Assembly (NCBI RefSeq): GCF_020181615.1
Contig: NZ_CP084029.1
Coordinates: 1,545,223 to 1,609,222 of the forward strand
Source of the DNA: [Mycobacterium] crassicus
GTDB taxonomy: Bacteria; Actinomycetota; Actinomycetes; Mycobacteriales; Mycobacteriaceae
Length of the DNA stretch: 64,000 bases
Direction of reading: 5' to 3'
Both the position numbers and the translations under genes were made by a program. The stretch's first letter is position 1. Every line of letters begins with the position of its first letter. Of the stretch, positions 33,404-42,435 are shown piece by piece. The notes under the pieces were generated by a model. The model was not told the DNA's origin, made no database searches, and saw only the letters and a list, made by a program, of their open reading frames with translations.

Positions 33404-34218
33404 GCCCCATCGGGATCTTCGACTCCGGCGTCGGTGGGCTGACCGTCGCGCGCTCCATCATCGACCAGCTGCCCGACGAGGACATCATCTACGTCGGCGA
33501 CACCGGCAACGGACCGTATGGCCCGCTGACCATCCCCGAGGTCCGGGCGCACGCCCTGGCCATCGGCGACGACCTGGTGGATCGCGGCGTCAAGGCCCTG
33601 GTGATCGCCTGCAACACCGCATCGGCGGCCTGCCTGCGTGACGCCCGGGAACGCTACGGCGTGCCGGTCGTCGAGGTGATCCTGCCGGCGGTGCGCCGGG
33701 CGGTGGCCACCACCCGCAACGGCCGGATCGGGGTTATCGGGACCCAGGCGACCATCGCCAGCCACGCCTACCAGGACGCGTTCGCCGCGGCCCGCGACAC
33801 CGAGGTCGTCGCGGTTGCCTGCCCGCGGTTCGTCGACTTCGTCGAGCGTGGCATCACCAGCGGCCGGCAGGTGCTGGGGCTGGCCGAGGGATACCTCGAG
33901 CCGCTGCAGCGCGCCGGGGTCGACACCCTGGTGCTGGGCTGCACCCACTATCCGCTGCTGTCGGGACTGATCCAGCTGGCGATGGGCGACCAGGTGACGC
34001 TGGTTTCCAGCGCGGAGGAAACCGCCAAAGAGCTGCTGCGGGTGCTCACCGAACGTGACCTGCTGAACCCGCACCCCGAGCATCCCGGCGGGCCCGCACC
34101 GCTGCGGGTGTTCGAAGCCACCGGCGACCCGGAGGCCTTTGCCGAGTTGGCTACCCGTTTTCTGGGTCCGGCTATCACGGGCGTCGGTGCGGTCCGCCCT
34201 CACGTTCCCTCGCGATAG
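33400..34218 (+). CDS. murI: Glutamate racemase
   Basis: A 272-residue cofactor-independent racemase that provides D-glutamate for peptidoglycan. It has [11 protein letters not shown] at the N-terminus, and the two catalytic cysteines in ACNTASAA near 72 and GCTHYPLL near 183. GTG start overlapping the rhomboid stop. Equivalent to Rv1338. Confidence 0.97.
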   Translation: MSPIGIFDSGVGGLTVARSIIDQLPDEDIIYVGDTGNGPYGPLTIPEVRAHALAIGDDLVDRGVKALVIACNTASAACLRDARERYGVPVVEVILPAVRRAVATTRNGRIGVIGTQATIASHAYQDAFAAARDTEVVAVACPRFVDFVERGITSGRQVLGLAEGYLEPLQRAGVDTLVLGCTHYPLLSGLIQLAMGDQVTLVSSAEETAKELLRVLTERDLLNPHPEHPGGPAPLRVFEATGDPEAFAELATRFLGPAITGVGAVRPHVPSR

Positions 34219-34303
34219 CCATGACCGTGATTTCGGTGACGAATAGCGGGCAAAGCGACCGTGTCTTGGTCACGGCCCTGGCGAACATGGCAAAGTAGGG
34301 AAC

Positions 34304-35080
34304 GTGCGACTGACCGTGCTCGGCTGCTCAGGCAGTGTGGTAGGACCGGATTCGCCGGCCTCTGGCTACCTGCTGGAGGCTCCGGACACACCACCTCTGG
34401 TCATCGACTTCGGAGGCGGGGTCCTCGGCGCTCTGCAGCGACATGTCGATCCCGGTTCGGTGTCTGTGCTGCTGTCGCACCTGCATGCCGACCACTGCCT
34501 TGACCTGCCCGGACTGTTCGTCTGGCGCCGCTATCACCCGTCGGTGGCGACCCGTCCGTTCGACAAGGGCCTGCTGTACGGGCCCAGTGACACCTGGTCG
34601 CGGATGGGCGCCGCGTCCTCGCCGTACGGCGGCGAGATCGACGACATCACCGACATTTTCGACGTCCGTACCTGGGTCGACGGCGAACCGGTCCAGCTCG
34701 GGACATTGACGGTGCGGCCCAAGCTGGTGTGTCACCCGACCGAGTCGTTCGGGATGCGGATCACCGATCCGGCCGGGGTGACCTTGGTCTACAGCGGCGA
34801 CACCGGCTACTGCGACGGCGTGATCGAGTTGGCCCGCGACGCCGATGCCTTCCTGTGCGAGGCGTCGTGGACTCATGAGCCCAATCACCCGCCCAACCTG
34901 CACCTGTCCGGCACCGACGCGGGACGCATTGCCGCCGCTGCCGGGGTCGGCCAACTGCTGCTCACCCACATCCCGCCGTGGACGTCACGCGAAGACGTGA
35001 TCCGCGAGGCCAAGGCCGAGTACGACGGCCCGGTGCACGCGGTGGTGTGCGACGAGAAGTTCGACATCCGGCGGGCCTGA
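34304..35080 (+). CDS. Metallo-beta-lactamase-fold phosphodiesterase (Rv1339-like)
   Basis: 258 residues with the metal motif [14 protein letters not shown] near 63 and later ligands in [18 protein letters not shown] and LLLTHIPPW. The M. tuberculosis orthologue Rv1339 has been described as an atypical class II cAMP phosphodiesterase, so this enzyme may counter the cyclase encoded at 7266-8870. GTG start, 85 bases after murI. Confidence 0.92.
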   Translation: MRLTVLGCSGSVVGPDSPASGYLLEAPDTPPLVIDFGGGVLGALQRHVDPGSVSVLLSHLHADHCLDLPGLFVWRRYHPSVATRPFDKGLLYGPSDTWSRMGAASSPYGGEIDDITDIFDVRTWVDGEPVQLGTLTVRPKLVCHPTESFGMRITDPAGVTLVYSGDTGYCDGVIELARDADAFLCEASWTHEPNHPPNLHLSGTDAGRIAAAAGVGQLLLTHIPPWTSREDVIREAKAEYDGPVHAVVCDEKFDIRRA

Positions 35081-35123
35081 CACACCGCACGCTCTGACAC
35101 ATCGCTCCATTAGGGTTGGTTGC

Positions 35124-35906
35124 GTGTCCAAACGAGAAGACGGTCGCCTCGACGACGAGCTGCGCCCGGTCGTCATCACCCGCGGGTTCACCGCGAACCC
35201 CGCCGGGTCGGTGCTGGTCGAATTCGGCAACACCCGGGTCATGTGCACGGCCAGCGTCACCGAGGGTGTTCCGCGCTGGCGGAAGGGTTCTGGTCGCGGC
35301 TGGCTGACCGCGGAGTACGCCATGCTGCCGGCGGCCACCCACACCCGCTCGGACCGCGAGTCGGTTAAGGGCCGCGTAGGCGGGCGTACCCAGGAGATCA
35401 GCCGATTGGTCGGGCGCTCGCTGCGCGCCTGCATCGACCTTGCGGCGCTGGGGGAGAACACCATCGCGATCGACTGCGATGTGCTGCAGGCCGACGGCGG
35501 CACCCGCACCGCCGCGATCACCGGCGCCTACGTGGCGCTCGCCGATGCGGTCACCTACCTCTCCGCGGCCGGCAAGCTGTCGGACCCCCGTCCGATCTCG
35601 TGTGCGATCTCGGCCGTGAGCGTCGGTGTGGTCGACGGCCGGGTCCGGGTGGACCTGCCCTACGAAGAGGACTCCCGCGCCGAGGTCGACATGAACGTCG
35701 TCGCCACCGACACCGGAACCCTGGTGGAGATCCAGGGCACCGGAGAGGGGGCGACCTTCCCGCGCTCGACACTGGACAAGATGCTCGACGCGGCACTGGG
35801 CGCCTGCGAGAAACTCTTCGTGGTGCAGCGCGAAGCGTTGGCGTTGCCGTATCCGGGGGTGTTGCCCGAGGGGCCGGCGAAGAAGAAGGCGTTCGGCTCT
35901 GACTGA
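35124..35906 (+). CDS. rph: Ribonuclease PH
   Basis: A 260-residue phosphorolytic 3' to 5' exoribonuclease that trims tRNA 3' ends. Core segments are [16 protein letters not shown], the phosphate-binding [34 protein letters not shown] and [24 protein letters not shown] start. The 3' end overlaps rdgB, the usual rph-rdgB pairing. Equivalent to Rv1340. Confidence 0.97.
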   Translation: MSKREDGRLDDELRPVVITRGFTANPAGSVLVEFGNTRVMCTASVTEGVPRWRKGSGRGWLTAEYAMLPAATHTRSDRESVKGRVGGRTQEISRLVGRSLRACIDLAALGENTIAIDCDVLQADGGTRTAAITGAYVALADAVTYLSAAGKLSDPRPISCAISAVSVGVVDGRVRVDLPYEEDSRAEVDMNVVATDTGTLVEIQGTGEGATFPRSTLDKMLDAALGACEKLFVVQREALALPYPGVLPEGPAKKKAFGSD

Positions 35907-36510
35907 GCTGCTGGTCGCCAGCCGCAACCGCAAGAAGCTGGCCGAACTCAGCCGGGTGCTCGAGCACGCCGGGGTGGCCGGCGTGCAACTGGTCTCACTC
36001 GACGACGTGGCGCCATACCCCGAAGCGCCCGAGACCGGGGCCACCTTCGAGGACAATGCGCTGGCCAAAGCGCGCGACGGCTACCGGGCAACCGGATTAC
36101 CTTGTGTCGCCGACGATTCCGGGTTGACTGTCGCCGCGCTCAACGGCATGCCGGGGGTGCTGTCGGCTCGCTGGTCGGGTGCACACGGTGACGACGCGGC
36201 CAACACCGCGCTGCTGCTTGCGCAGCTGCGCGACATACCCGAGGAGCGGCGCGGCGCAGCGTTCGTATCGGCCTGCGCGCTGGTGTGGGGTCCCGGCGCC
36301 GATCAAGAAGTGGCGGTGCGCGGCGAGTGGTCGGGCAGCATCGCGCGGGAACCGCGTGGGGACGGCGGGTTCGGCTATGACCCGGTATTCGTCCCGGCCG
36401 GTGCCGACCGCACCGCCGCGCAGCTGACGCCGGCGGAGAAAGACGCCGAGTCGCACCGTGGTCGCGCGCTGGCGCTGTTGGTGCCGGCCCTGCGGGGGCT
36501 CGTGGGCTGA
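35899..36510 (+). CDS. rdgB: Non-canonical purine NTP pyrophosphatase (RdgB/HAM1)
   Basis: 203 residues. It hydrolyses ITP, dITP and XTP. The substrate motif [14 protein letters not shown] lies at the N-terminus, with [17 protein letters not shown] and FGYDPVF further on. No ATG, GTG or TTG stands before the SRN motif in this frame; the only plausible start is the CTG at 35899, overlapping the rph stop and 9 bases after AAGAAGG. The first canonical codon (GTG 35956) would delete the catalytic motif. Equivalent to Rv1341. Start is inferred. Confidence 0.85.
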   Translation: MTELLVASRNRKKLAELSRVLEHAGVAGVQLVSLDDVAPYPEAPETGATFEDNALAKARDGYRATGLPCVADDSGLTVAALNGMPGVLSARWSGAHGDDAANTALLLAQLRDIPEERRGAAFVSACALVWGPGADQEVAVRGEWSGSIAREPRGDGGFGYDPVFVPAGADRTAAQLTPAEKDAESHRGRALALLVPALRGLVG

Positions 36511-36513
36511 GCT

Positions 36514-37788
36514 GTGCGGTTGGCAGCGGGTACGGTTTTCGCCGGTTATCGGATCGAGCGACTGCTGGGTTCTGGCGCCATGGGCGAGGTCTATCTGGCA
36601 CGACATCCCAGGCTTCCGCGCTACGACGCATTAAAGGTGCTTGCCGGGCAATTGACCGCCGATGATGAATTCCGGCAACGGTTTCAGCTCGAGGCCGATG
36701 TGGCGGCCACCCTTTTTCATCCCGACATCGTCGGAGTCCATGACTGTGGCGAGTTCGACGGGCGGCTTTGGATCGCCATGGATTATGTCGACGGCACCGA
36801 TGCGGCACAACTGATCGTCGACCGGTTCCCGAACGGGATGCCGGAGAACGACGCGGTGGCGATCATCACCGCCATCGCCGGGGCGCTCGATTACGCCCAC
36901 CAGCACGGACTCCTGCACCGCGACATCAAACCGGCCAACATCATGATCGCGGAACCATGGGACTCGCCCCGCCGAATCTTGTTGGCAGATTTCGGGATTG
37001 CTCGTCAATTGGGTGAGGTCACCGGGTTGACCGCCACCAATTTCACCGTCGGCACCCTGTCCTACGCCGCCCCGGAACAGCTGATGGGCGAGACGCTGGA
37101 CGGCCGAGCCGATCAGTACGCGTTGGCGGCCACCGCGTTCCACCTGCTCACCGGTGTCCCGCCATTCCGGACCGACAATCCGGTGGCGGTCATCAGCCGG
37201 CATCTGACCGCTGCTCCGCCTCGGCTGAGTGACCGACGGCCGGAACTGGCCCACCTCGACGCGGTGGTGCTCCGGGCGCTGGCCAAAAACCCCGCCGAGA
37301 GGTTCGCCAGCTGTCGTGACTTCGCCCGGGCGTTGACTGGGGCCGCGGTGCCGGGCCCGGCTCTGGAGCCGGTCGGAGGCAGTGGCGGCCGACGCCGTTG
37401 GCCGTGGCTGGTCGGAGGCGTGGCGGTACTGGCGACGGTGGCCGGTGTTCTGGGCGTGGCGGGCGGGGGCGGTGGGGTCAACGGCGAGGTGCCAACCACC
37501 TCGACCACGACGGTCAGCCCGCCGCAGCCGGTCACCGTCACCGTGACGGCGTCCAACCCCCCGAGCGAATCGGCGCCGCTGCCGCCGGCACCGCTGATGT
37601 CCCCGCCGGCGCCCACGCCGTCGTCGACGTTCGTGCCACCGCCGGTGAGCCCGCTAACGCCGGCCGCACCGCCGGAGGGGGCCAGCGCGATCTGCCGTGA
37701 CGGCACCTATTCGTTCAGCAAACGCCGCAGTGGTTCATGCGCCAACCACGGCGGTGTGCAGCGATGGGTGAATCCACCTCCGCAGTGA
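36514..37788 (+). CDS. Receptor-type Ser/Thr protein kinase with extracytoplasmic DUF3761 domain
   Basis: 424 residues. Kinase domain about 10-280: P-loop [11 protein letters not shown], Lys41, [10 protein letters not shown] with Asp137, DFGIA and the APE segment AAPEQ. One membrane helix follows (about 296-317), then a Thr/Pro-rich stalk, and a short C-terminal domain ([25 protein letters not shown]) matching DUF3761. All catalytic residues are present, so it should be active. GTG start 3 bases after the rdgB stop. M. tuberculosis has no kinase at this place. Ligand of the outer domain unknown. Confidence 0.9.
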   Translation: MRLAAGTVFAGYRIERLLGSGAMGEVYLARHPRLPRYDALKVLAGQLTADDEFRQRFQLEADVAATLFHPDIVGVHDCGEFDGRLWIAMDYVDGTDAAQLIVDRFPNGMPENDAVAIITAIAGALDYAHQHGLLHRDIKPANIMIAEPWDSPRRILLADFGIARQLGEVTGLTATNFTVGTLSYAAPEQLMGETLDGRADQYALAATAFHLLTGVPPFRTDNPVAVISRHLTAAPPRLSDRRPELAHLDAVVLRALAKNPAERFASCRDFARALTGAAVPGPALEPVGGSGGRRRWPWLVGGVAVLATVAGVLGVAGGGGGVNGEVPTTSTTTVSPPQPVTVTVTASNPPSESAPLPPAPLMSPPAPTPSSTFVPPPVSPLTPAAPPEGASAICRDGTYSFSKRRSGSCANHGGVQRWVNPPPQ

Positions 37789-37794
37789 CGCGCG

Positions 37795-38136
37795 TCAGAT
37801 GTTGAACTGCGCCTTGATGTTTCGTGACTGGAAATGCTCGACGATGATGCCGAGCAGCGGAACGGTGCCGGCCAGCAGCACCCCGATGGTCTTGCCGAGC
37901 GGCCAGCGCACCTTGACCGCCAGGTTGAATGTGGCCAGCAGATAGGCGAAGTACACCCAGCCGTGTACCACACCGATCCAGGTGATCTTCGGGTCCACTT
38001 TGATCACGTAGTTGGCCACCAGCTCATAGCAGAGCGCGATCAGCCAGACACCGGTTGTCCACGCCAGCACCCGGTAGGGCAGAAGTGCGCTGCGGATCTT
38101 CTCGGCGGGGGCGGACTGAGAGGATGTCTCGGTCAT
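37795..38136 (-). CDS. DUF3817 membrane protein (Rv1342c-like)
   Basis: 113 residues with about three hydrophobic helices (VLAWTTGVWLIALCYELV, WIGVVHGWVYFAYLLATF, IGVLLAGTVPLLGIIVEHF). HGW in helix 2 is typical of the family. Function unknown. ATG overlaps the upstream stop by 4 bases. Convergent with the kinase gene, 6 bases between stops. Confidence 0.88.
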   Translation of the reverse strand: MTETSSQSAPAEKIRSALLPYRVLAWTTGVWLIALCYELVANYVIKVDPKITWIGVVHGWVYFAYLLATFNLAVKVRWPLGKTIGVLLAGTVPLLGIIVEHFQSRNIKAQFNI

Positions 38137-38504
38137 GCGGTGTTCCTGTTCTGTCGGTCGTTCTCGGTGAGCTCGGCCAAGTAGCTGTTGTACTCCCGCA
38201 TCGCGGGGTCGTCGGTGGGCGCGGCGGCCGCCGGCCGCTCGGGCAACAGCCCGTCGGGTATCTCGGTCACCGTGTCGGCGGGGTGCAGCTCCGGCGGCTC
38301 TTCTTCGTAGCGGACGAACTTGCGGTACGCGTACACGCAGAACCAGGCGAACAGCGGCCATTGCAGGGCGTAGCCCAGGTTCTGAAATGAGCCGTTGACC
38401 TCTTGGAATCGGCTCCACTGCCACCAGCCCAACGCCAGGCAGGCGCTGGCGGCGACGATCACCAGCACAACCAGTGCAGGTCTCCGACGCCGTGTAGTGG
38501 ACAC
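38133..38504 (-). CDS. lprD: Small membrane/lipoprotein (LprD-like)
   Basis: 123 residues: basic start, hydrophobic segment LVVLVIVAASACLALGWW with Cys22 as a possible lipidation site, a second hydrophobic stretch YALQWPLFAWFCVYAY, then a charged tail. Same place and order as Rv1343c-Rv1342c. Two helices make an integral membrane protein as likely as a true lipoprotein. GTG start. Confidence 0.82.
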   Translation of the reverse strand: MSTTRRRRPALVVLVIVAASACLALGWWQWSRFQEVNGSFQNLGYALQWPLFAWFCVYAYRKFVRYEEEPPELHPADTVTEIPDGLLPERPAAAAPTDDPAMREYNSYLAELTENDRQNRNTA

Positions 38505-38613
38505 CTTATGACGGTACCGCGCGTTGGTGGCGTCGCCGTCGTGGTCGTCCTCGTTCGGGTCGGTGCCGTGTTCGAGAAGGGCTGACGCAGCGACCGGGTG
38601 CAGTCTGATCTAC

Positions 38614-39180
38614 ATGGGCAAACTCATCTATGGCTTCAACGTGTCGGTGGACGGGTACATCGCCGACGCACAGGGCAACATCGACTGGTCCGAACCGAGT
38701 GAAGAGCTGCACCAGTACTGGAACGACTTCGAGCGGGAGACTGCCCTGTCGTTCTACGGCCGGCGGCTATACGAACTGATGTCCGCCTACTGGCCGACTG
38801 CGGATCAGGCCCCGGATGCCACCCCGATGATCGTTGACTTCGCCCGCATCTGGCGTGCCATGCCCAAGGTCGTGTTTTCGCGCACCCTAGAGTCCGTCGA
38901 CTGGAACTCCCGGCTGGAACGCGGTGACCCGGTCGAGGTGGTGACGAAGCTGAAAGCCGAAACCGACGGCAATCTGGAGGTAGCGGGCGCGACGCTGGCC
39001 GCGCCGATCGTGCAGGCAGGATTGGTCGACGAATTCCGTCTCGTGGTCGGGCCCACCGCCGTCGGCGGCGGCACCCCGTTCTTCCCGGCCCTGCCGTCAT
39101 GGATCTCGCTGCGACTGCTGGAGAACCGCACCTTCCCGGGTGGCACGGTCCTGCTGCGTTACGAGACGAAACACGACTGA
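38614..39180 (+). CDS. RibD C-terminal/dihydrofolate reductase-like protein
   Basis: 188 residues: LIYGFNVSVDGYIAD, SFYGRRLYELMSAYWP, KVVFSRTLESVDWNSRL and VVGPTAVGGGTPFFPAL are typical of the small stand-alone RibD-C family, NADPH-dependent reductases of unknown substrate. ATG 38614 (MGKLIYGFN); a longer frame upstream is not conserved. Monocistronic. Confidence 0.9.
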   Translation: MGKLIYGFNVSVDGYIADAQGNIDWSEPSEELHQYWNDFERETALSFYGRRLYELMSAYWPTADQAPDATPMIVDFARIWRAMPKVVFSRTLESVDWNSRLERGDPVEVVTKLKAETDGNLEVAGATLAAPIVQAGLVDEFRLVVGPTAVGGGTPFFPALPSWISLRLLENRTFPGGTVLLRYETKHD

Positions 39181-39314
39181 TCGGAGTCGTTCGGCCCCGA
39201 AGTGATTGAGGTGCTGAACGGTATTGAATCCGACGGCTGACCGCACGCGCTGACCTCCCGGATGATCACAGGCCAGCAGGCACTGCCGGCGCTTTCGCCG
39301 TTCTCCCGGATGGC

Positions 39315-39320
39315 TAGACT
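39315..39320 (+). promoter_or_regulatory. Candidate -10 (TAGACT) of tRNA-Leu
   Basis: TAGACT ends 10 bases before the mature tRNA 5' end, fitting a SigA -10 with a very short leader. No convincing -35 stands 17 bases upstream. Confidence 0.35.
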
Positions 39321-39330
39321 GAGGAGCCCT

Positions 39331-39414
39331 GCGGGCGTGGTGGAATTGGCAGACACCCGGGCTTTAGGTGCCCGTGCTTGAAAGAGCGTGAGGGTTCGAG
39401 TCCCTCCGCCCGCA
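39331..39414 (+). tRNA. leuT: tRNA-Leu (anticodon UAG)
   Basis: Folds as a type II tRNA. The 7-bp acceptor stem is GCGGGCG (39331-39337) with CGCCCGC (39407-39413) and discriminator A. The anticodon stem is CGGGC/GCCCG around loop TTTAGGT (anticodon TAG). A long variable arm (TGCTTGAAAGAGCGT) and the T-arm GAGGGTTCGAGTCCCTC follow. No encoded CCA. It decodes CUA and other CUN codons. The symbol follows the M. tuberculosis set and is tentative. Confidence 0.96.
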
Positions 39415-39560
39415 CAAAGAAATGTGAATACCGGCAAGGCACGGCGGCCGTGGACCGCGCGGGGGTAGGCGGTCCGGCGGCCAGGCGATTCCGCCATTTC
39501 CCCAGCGCCTCGCTGGTGCCAGAATGGACGCCAAAGACCTCGCTGGATTGGTGCAGTGCC

Positions 39561-39929
39561 ATGAACAGGGAACTACTCGCAGCCGCGTTGAGCACTTTGC
39601 TGTCCTGCGGGCTGGTGGCCTTGGTGCCCGTGGCGTCCGCGGACCCCTCGAATGAGGATCAGGTGTTCTTCGACAACCTTGCCCAGGAGGGCCTGCACCC
39701 CCAATACGACAAGCAGATCTGCGGCTCGCTCAAATGCGAGTCGTTGCGTGATCTGCTGGTGCAGGAGGGGCACGCGGTCTGTTCGGCACTCGGCAGCTCC
39801 CCGAGGCTGGTGCCGGTCTCGGTGATCGCGAACCTCGAAGTCACGCCGGACGAGGCACATGCGGTCATCGACGCGTCCCGGCGGGCCTACTGCCCGCAGT
39901 CGCCGGACCCCTACTCGAGGGCCTCCTGA
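39561..39929 (+). CDS. Secreted DUF732 protein
   Basis: 122 residues. Signal peptide MNRELLAAALSTLLSCGLVALVPVASADPS, then a compact domain with paired cysteines (ICGSLKC, AVC, YCPQ) and the spacing of DUF732 (EDQVFFDNLAQEG, then EVTPDEAHAVIDASRRAYCP). Exported, function unknown; mycobacteria carry many. Its last 19 bases overlap the 3' end of the convergent transporter gene. Confidence 0.88.
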   Translation: MNRELLAAALSTLLSCGLVALVPVASADPSNEDQVFFDNLAQEGLHPQYDKQICGSLKCESLRDLLVQEGHAVCSALGSSPRLVPVSVIANLEVTPDEAHAVIDASRRAYCPQSPDPYSRAS

Positions 39930-41215
39930 ACCGATCCGGTCAGGCCGACCGGCATGTGCGTTTCGCCGAGCGCCACGGAGGATCGGGCTTTACGCGCGCT
40001 GACCACCACACCCACGGCAGCCACCGCCCAGACGACGTATTGAACCGTCCAGGCCAGCCGGAATGCCGCGAACGAAAACCCACCGGCCAGCGCGATGACG
40101 ATCCCCATCGCCTGCATGACCAGCAATGTCGCAATGAAACCGCCGGTGTTGACCATGCCCTGGGCGGTGCCCAGCGCGGCCGGCGGGTTGTATGTGCGGG
40201 CGAAGTCGAAGGCCAGGATCGACACCGGTTGGCCCGCCGAGATCACCACGATCAGTACCGCCAGCAGCCAGTGCGGCGCCGGCGAGGGCAGCGCCAGCAA
40301 CACCGTCCAGACCAGGGCGGTCAGCGCGATCATTACGAGCACCACGGATTCCCGGTGCTGAGGCCGGCGGGCGGAAACCGTCCCGACCAGCAACCCGACC
40401 ACGACGAACGTCGCCACCGACAGCGTCAGGGACGCACCGGCCAGACTGCGTGAGAGGCCCTGTGTGGTGGTCAGGTAGGGCACCCCCCACATCAGCGTGA
40501 AGACGTTCGCCGAGAACGGTGTGCCCAGGTGGGTGAAGAAACCCAGCTTGGTGCCCGGCCGTGACCAGACTGCCGTGACGTCACTGAAGACCGTCCGAAA
40601 CGTGCGCGACTGCAAGGCGATCGGCGCCCCCTCCGGGGCGTCCCGGCCCAGCGCGAGCATCAGCGCGACCGCCAGTACTCCCAGCGCCGCGGTCGAGAGG
40701 TAGGCCGCCGTCCAGCCGCCGTGCAGCAGAATCGCCAGGAACGGCACCGCCGACAGCAGCTGGCCGAACTGGCCGCAGATCCCAGTCAGCTGGGTCAGCA
40801 ACGGAACCCGCTCGGGCGCAAACCAGTTGGGCAGTAATCGAATGACCGAGATGAAGATGAACGCATCACCCAGCCCGACGGTGCCGTAGGCGCCGACCGC
40901 GATCGGCAGCGATTGGGTCAGTGCCAGTGTCAACTGGGCTCCGGAGAGCACCGTGACGCCGGTGACGATCATCGCCTTGGGGCCGATACGGTCCAGCAGC
41001 ACGCCGGCCGGTATCTGCATGGCCGCATAGACGATGAGCTGCAGGAGCACGAACGTCGACAGGGCGCCCGGGCCGGCGCGGAAGCGGTCGGCGGCGTCGA
41101 GTCCCGACACCCCGAACGTGGTGCGGTCCAGCACCGCCACCACATAGGCCAGCAGTCCGGTACCCCAGACGATCCAGGGACGCAATGATCGACCCGACGG
41201 CCGCGCCTGTGTCAC
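39911..41215 (-). CDS. Major facilitator superfamily transporter
   Basis: 434 residues with about 12 membrane helices. The helix 2-3 loop GVLLDRIGPKAMIV fits the MFS signature (Asp-Arg-x-Gly-x-Lys). GTG start after the usual MTQARPSGRSLRPWIVW cytoplasmic end. Substrate not predictable; the nitrate/organic-anion-like layout is not diagnostic. Confidence 0.88.
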   Translation of the reverse strand: MTQARPSGRSLRPWIVWGTGLLAYVVAVLDRTTFGVSGLDAADRFRAGPGALSTFVLLQLIVYAAMQIPAGVLLDRIGPKAMIVTGVTVLSGAQLTLALTQSLPIAVGAYGTVGLGDAFIFISVIRLLPNWFAPERVPLLTQLTGICGQFGQLLSAVPFLAILLHGGWTAAYLSTAALGVLAVALMLALGRDAPEGAPIALQSRTFRTVFSDVTAVWSRPGTKLGFFTHLGTPFSANVFTLMWGVPYLTTTQGLSRSLAGASLTLSVATFVVVGLLVGTVSARRPQHRESVVLVMIALTALVWTVLLALPSPAPHWLLAVLIVVISAGQPVSILAFDFARTYNPPAALGTAQGMVNTGGFIATLLVMQAMGIVIALAGGFSFAAFRLAWTVQYVVWAVAAVGVVVSARKARSSVALGETHMPVGLTGSVQEALE

Positions 41216-41282
41216 CCGCTCATCTTGCCCTGCGCGTGGTGATGTTCCGGTGAGCGGCAGGGGGCTGCCCTATCCTTTGACG

Positions 41283-41996
41283 GTGTTGATTTCCCGGCGT
41301 GACGTGCTCAAACTTGCTCCGGCGGCGGTCGGTCTCGGTGCCGCGGCATCGGCATTGCTCGCCGCTACCGTCAAGGCTGCCCCGCTGGGCATCCTGTTGG
41401 ACTACTCGGCCGGGGTCCTGTCCGGCGCTGAGATCCGGGCGGCCGGAGCGGCCGGCGCCATCCGCTATGTGTCGGACCGTCGGCCGGGCGCCGAGTGGAT
41501 GCTCGGCAAGCCGATGCAGTTGGCCGAGGCGCGCGATCTGCACCAGAACGGCCTCAAGATCGTCTCGTGCTACCAGTTCGGCAAACAGGCGACCGCCGAC
41601 TGGCTGGGCGGTCAGGACGCAGGAGTCGAGCACGCCCAGCGCGGTGTGCAACTGCACACCGCGGCCGGCGGCCCGGAGGGGGCACCGATCTACGCCTCGA
41701 TCGACGACAACCCGACGTTCGAGCAGTACCGGGAGCAGGTGGCGCCCTACCTACGCGGGTGGGAATCGGTGATCGGGCGTGAACGCACCGGCGTGTATGC
41801 CAACTCCAAGACCATCGAGTGGGCGATGCAGGACGGGTTGGGCTCGTTCTTCTGGCAGCACAACTTCGGCTCACCCGGCGGTGTCGCCCACCCGGCGGCC
41901 GATCTGCACCAGGTCGAGATCGACAAGCGCAAGGTCGGCAACGTCGGCGTGGACGTCAACGAGATCCTCAAGCCCCAGTTCGGTCAGTGGGCCTGA
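41283..41996 (+). CDS. Tat-exported DUF1906 glycoside-hydrolase-like protein (Rv2525c-like)
   Basis: 237 residues. The twin-arginine signal SRRDVLKLAPAAVGLGAAASALLAATVKAAP is followed by a barrel-type DUF1906 domain (GILLDYSAGVLSGAEIRAAGA, APIYASIDDNP, TGVYANSKTIEWA, FFWQHNFGS). The M. tuberculosis orthologue is a Tat substrate linked to cell-wall integrity and sits upstream of fas there too. GTG 41283 places the RR motif at residues 5-6; a GTG at 41250 is the alternative. Confidence 0.92.
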   Translation: MLISRRDVLKLAPAAVGLGAAASALLAATVKAAPLGILLDYSAGVLSGAEIRAAGAAGAIRYVSDRRPGAEWMLGKPMQLAEARDLHQNGLKIVSCYQFGKQATADWLGGQDAGVEHAQRGVQLHTAAGGPEGAPIYASIDDNPTFEQYREQVAPYLRGWESVIGRERTGVYANSKTIEWAMQDGLGSFFWQHNFGSPGGVAHPAADLHQVEIDKRKVGNVGVDVNEILKPQFGQWA

Positions 41997-42435
41997 TTGG
42001 GCGCCGGACGACGCCCGCTGCCCAGCAAACGGGCCTCGAACCGGGCAACAGGTGACGGTGGTCACCACGGCCGATGGACACGGAGGCGGCGGCTGTCTAC
42101 GACGCATGTTGGCCAAGCCGATTAGTTCATAACGATTAGATAACAATGCAGCCTTGATCTGCGCCGTTGTGGCTACTCAACCGTAACCCCGCGCAAGCAG
42201 GACGTTTGTACCGGACGTTCCGGGCCGTCGTCGGAGCGCGTGATATTCGGGGCCGGGTTACCCGAGCGTACAACTCACCAGTAACCAATTAGCTGCAGAA
42301 ACGGCACAGGTTCTCATGACACTCTTACTGCTGTAGCGCGGCCGCGACGACGCGAGAACCCGCTACCCGGAGCCCGGTTCGCCTGAATTGGCCAGAACAC
42401 AGACGCGATGTACCAGAGCAGGGGAGATGCATAAC
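41997..42435 (+). promoter_or_regulatory. Regulatory interval upstream of fas
   Basis: 439 bases without a gene. Two inverted repeats stand out: GGTGAC-4-GTCACC at 42051-42066 and GGTTAC-19-GTAACC at 42256-42286. An A+T-richer stretch near 42120-42150 may hold a promoter. In M. tuberculosis and M. smegmatis fas-acpS is controlled by FasR through inverted repeats in this region, but I cannot match these sequences to that operator from memory. The fas ribosome site GGGGAG is at 42421-42426. Confidence 0.5.
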
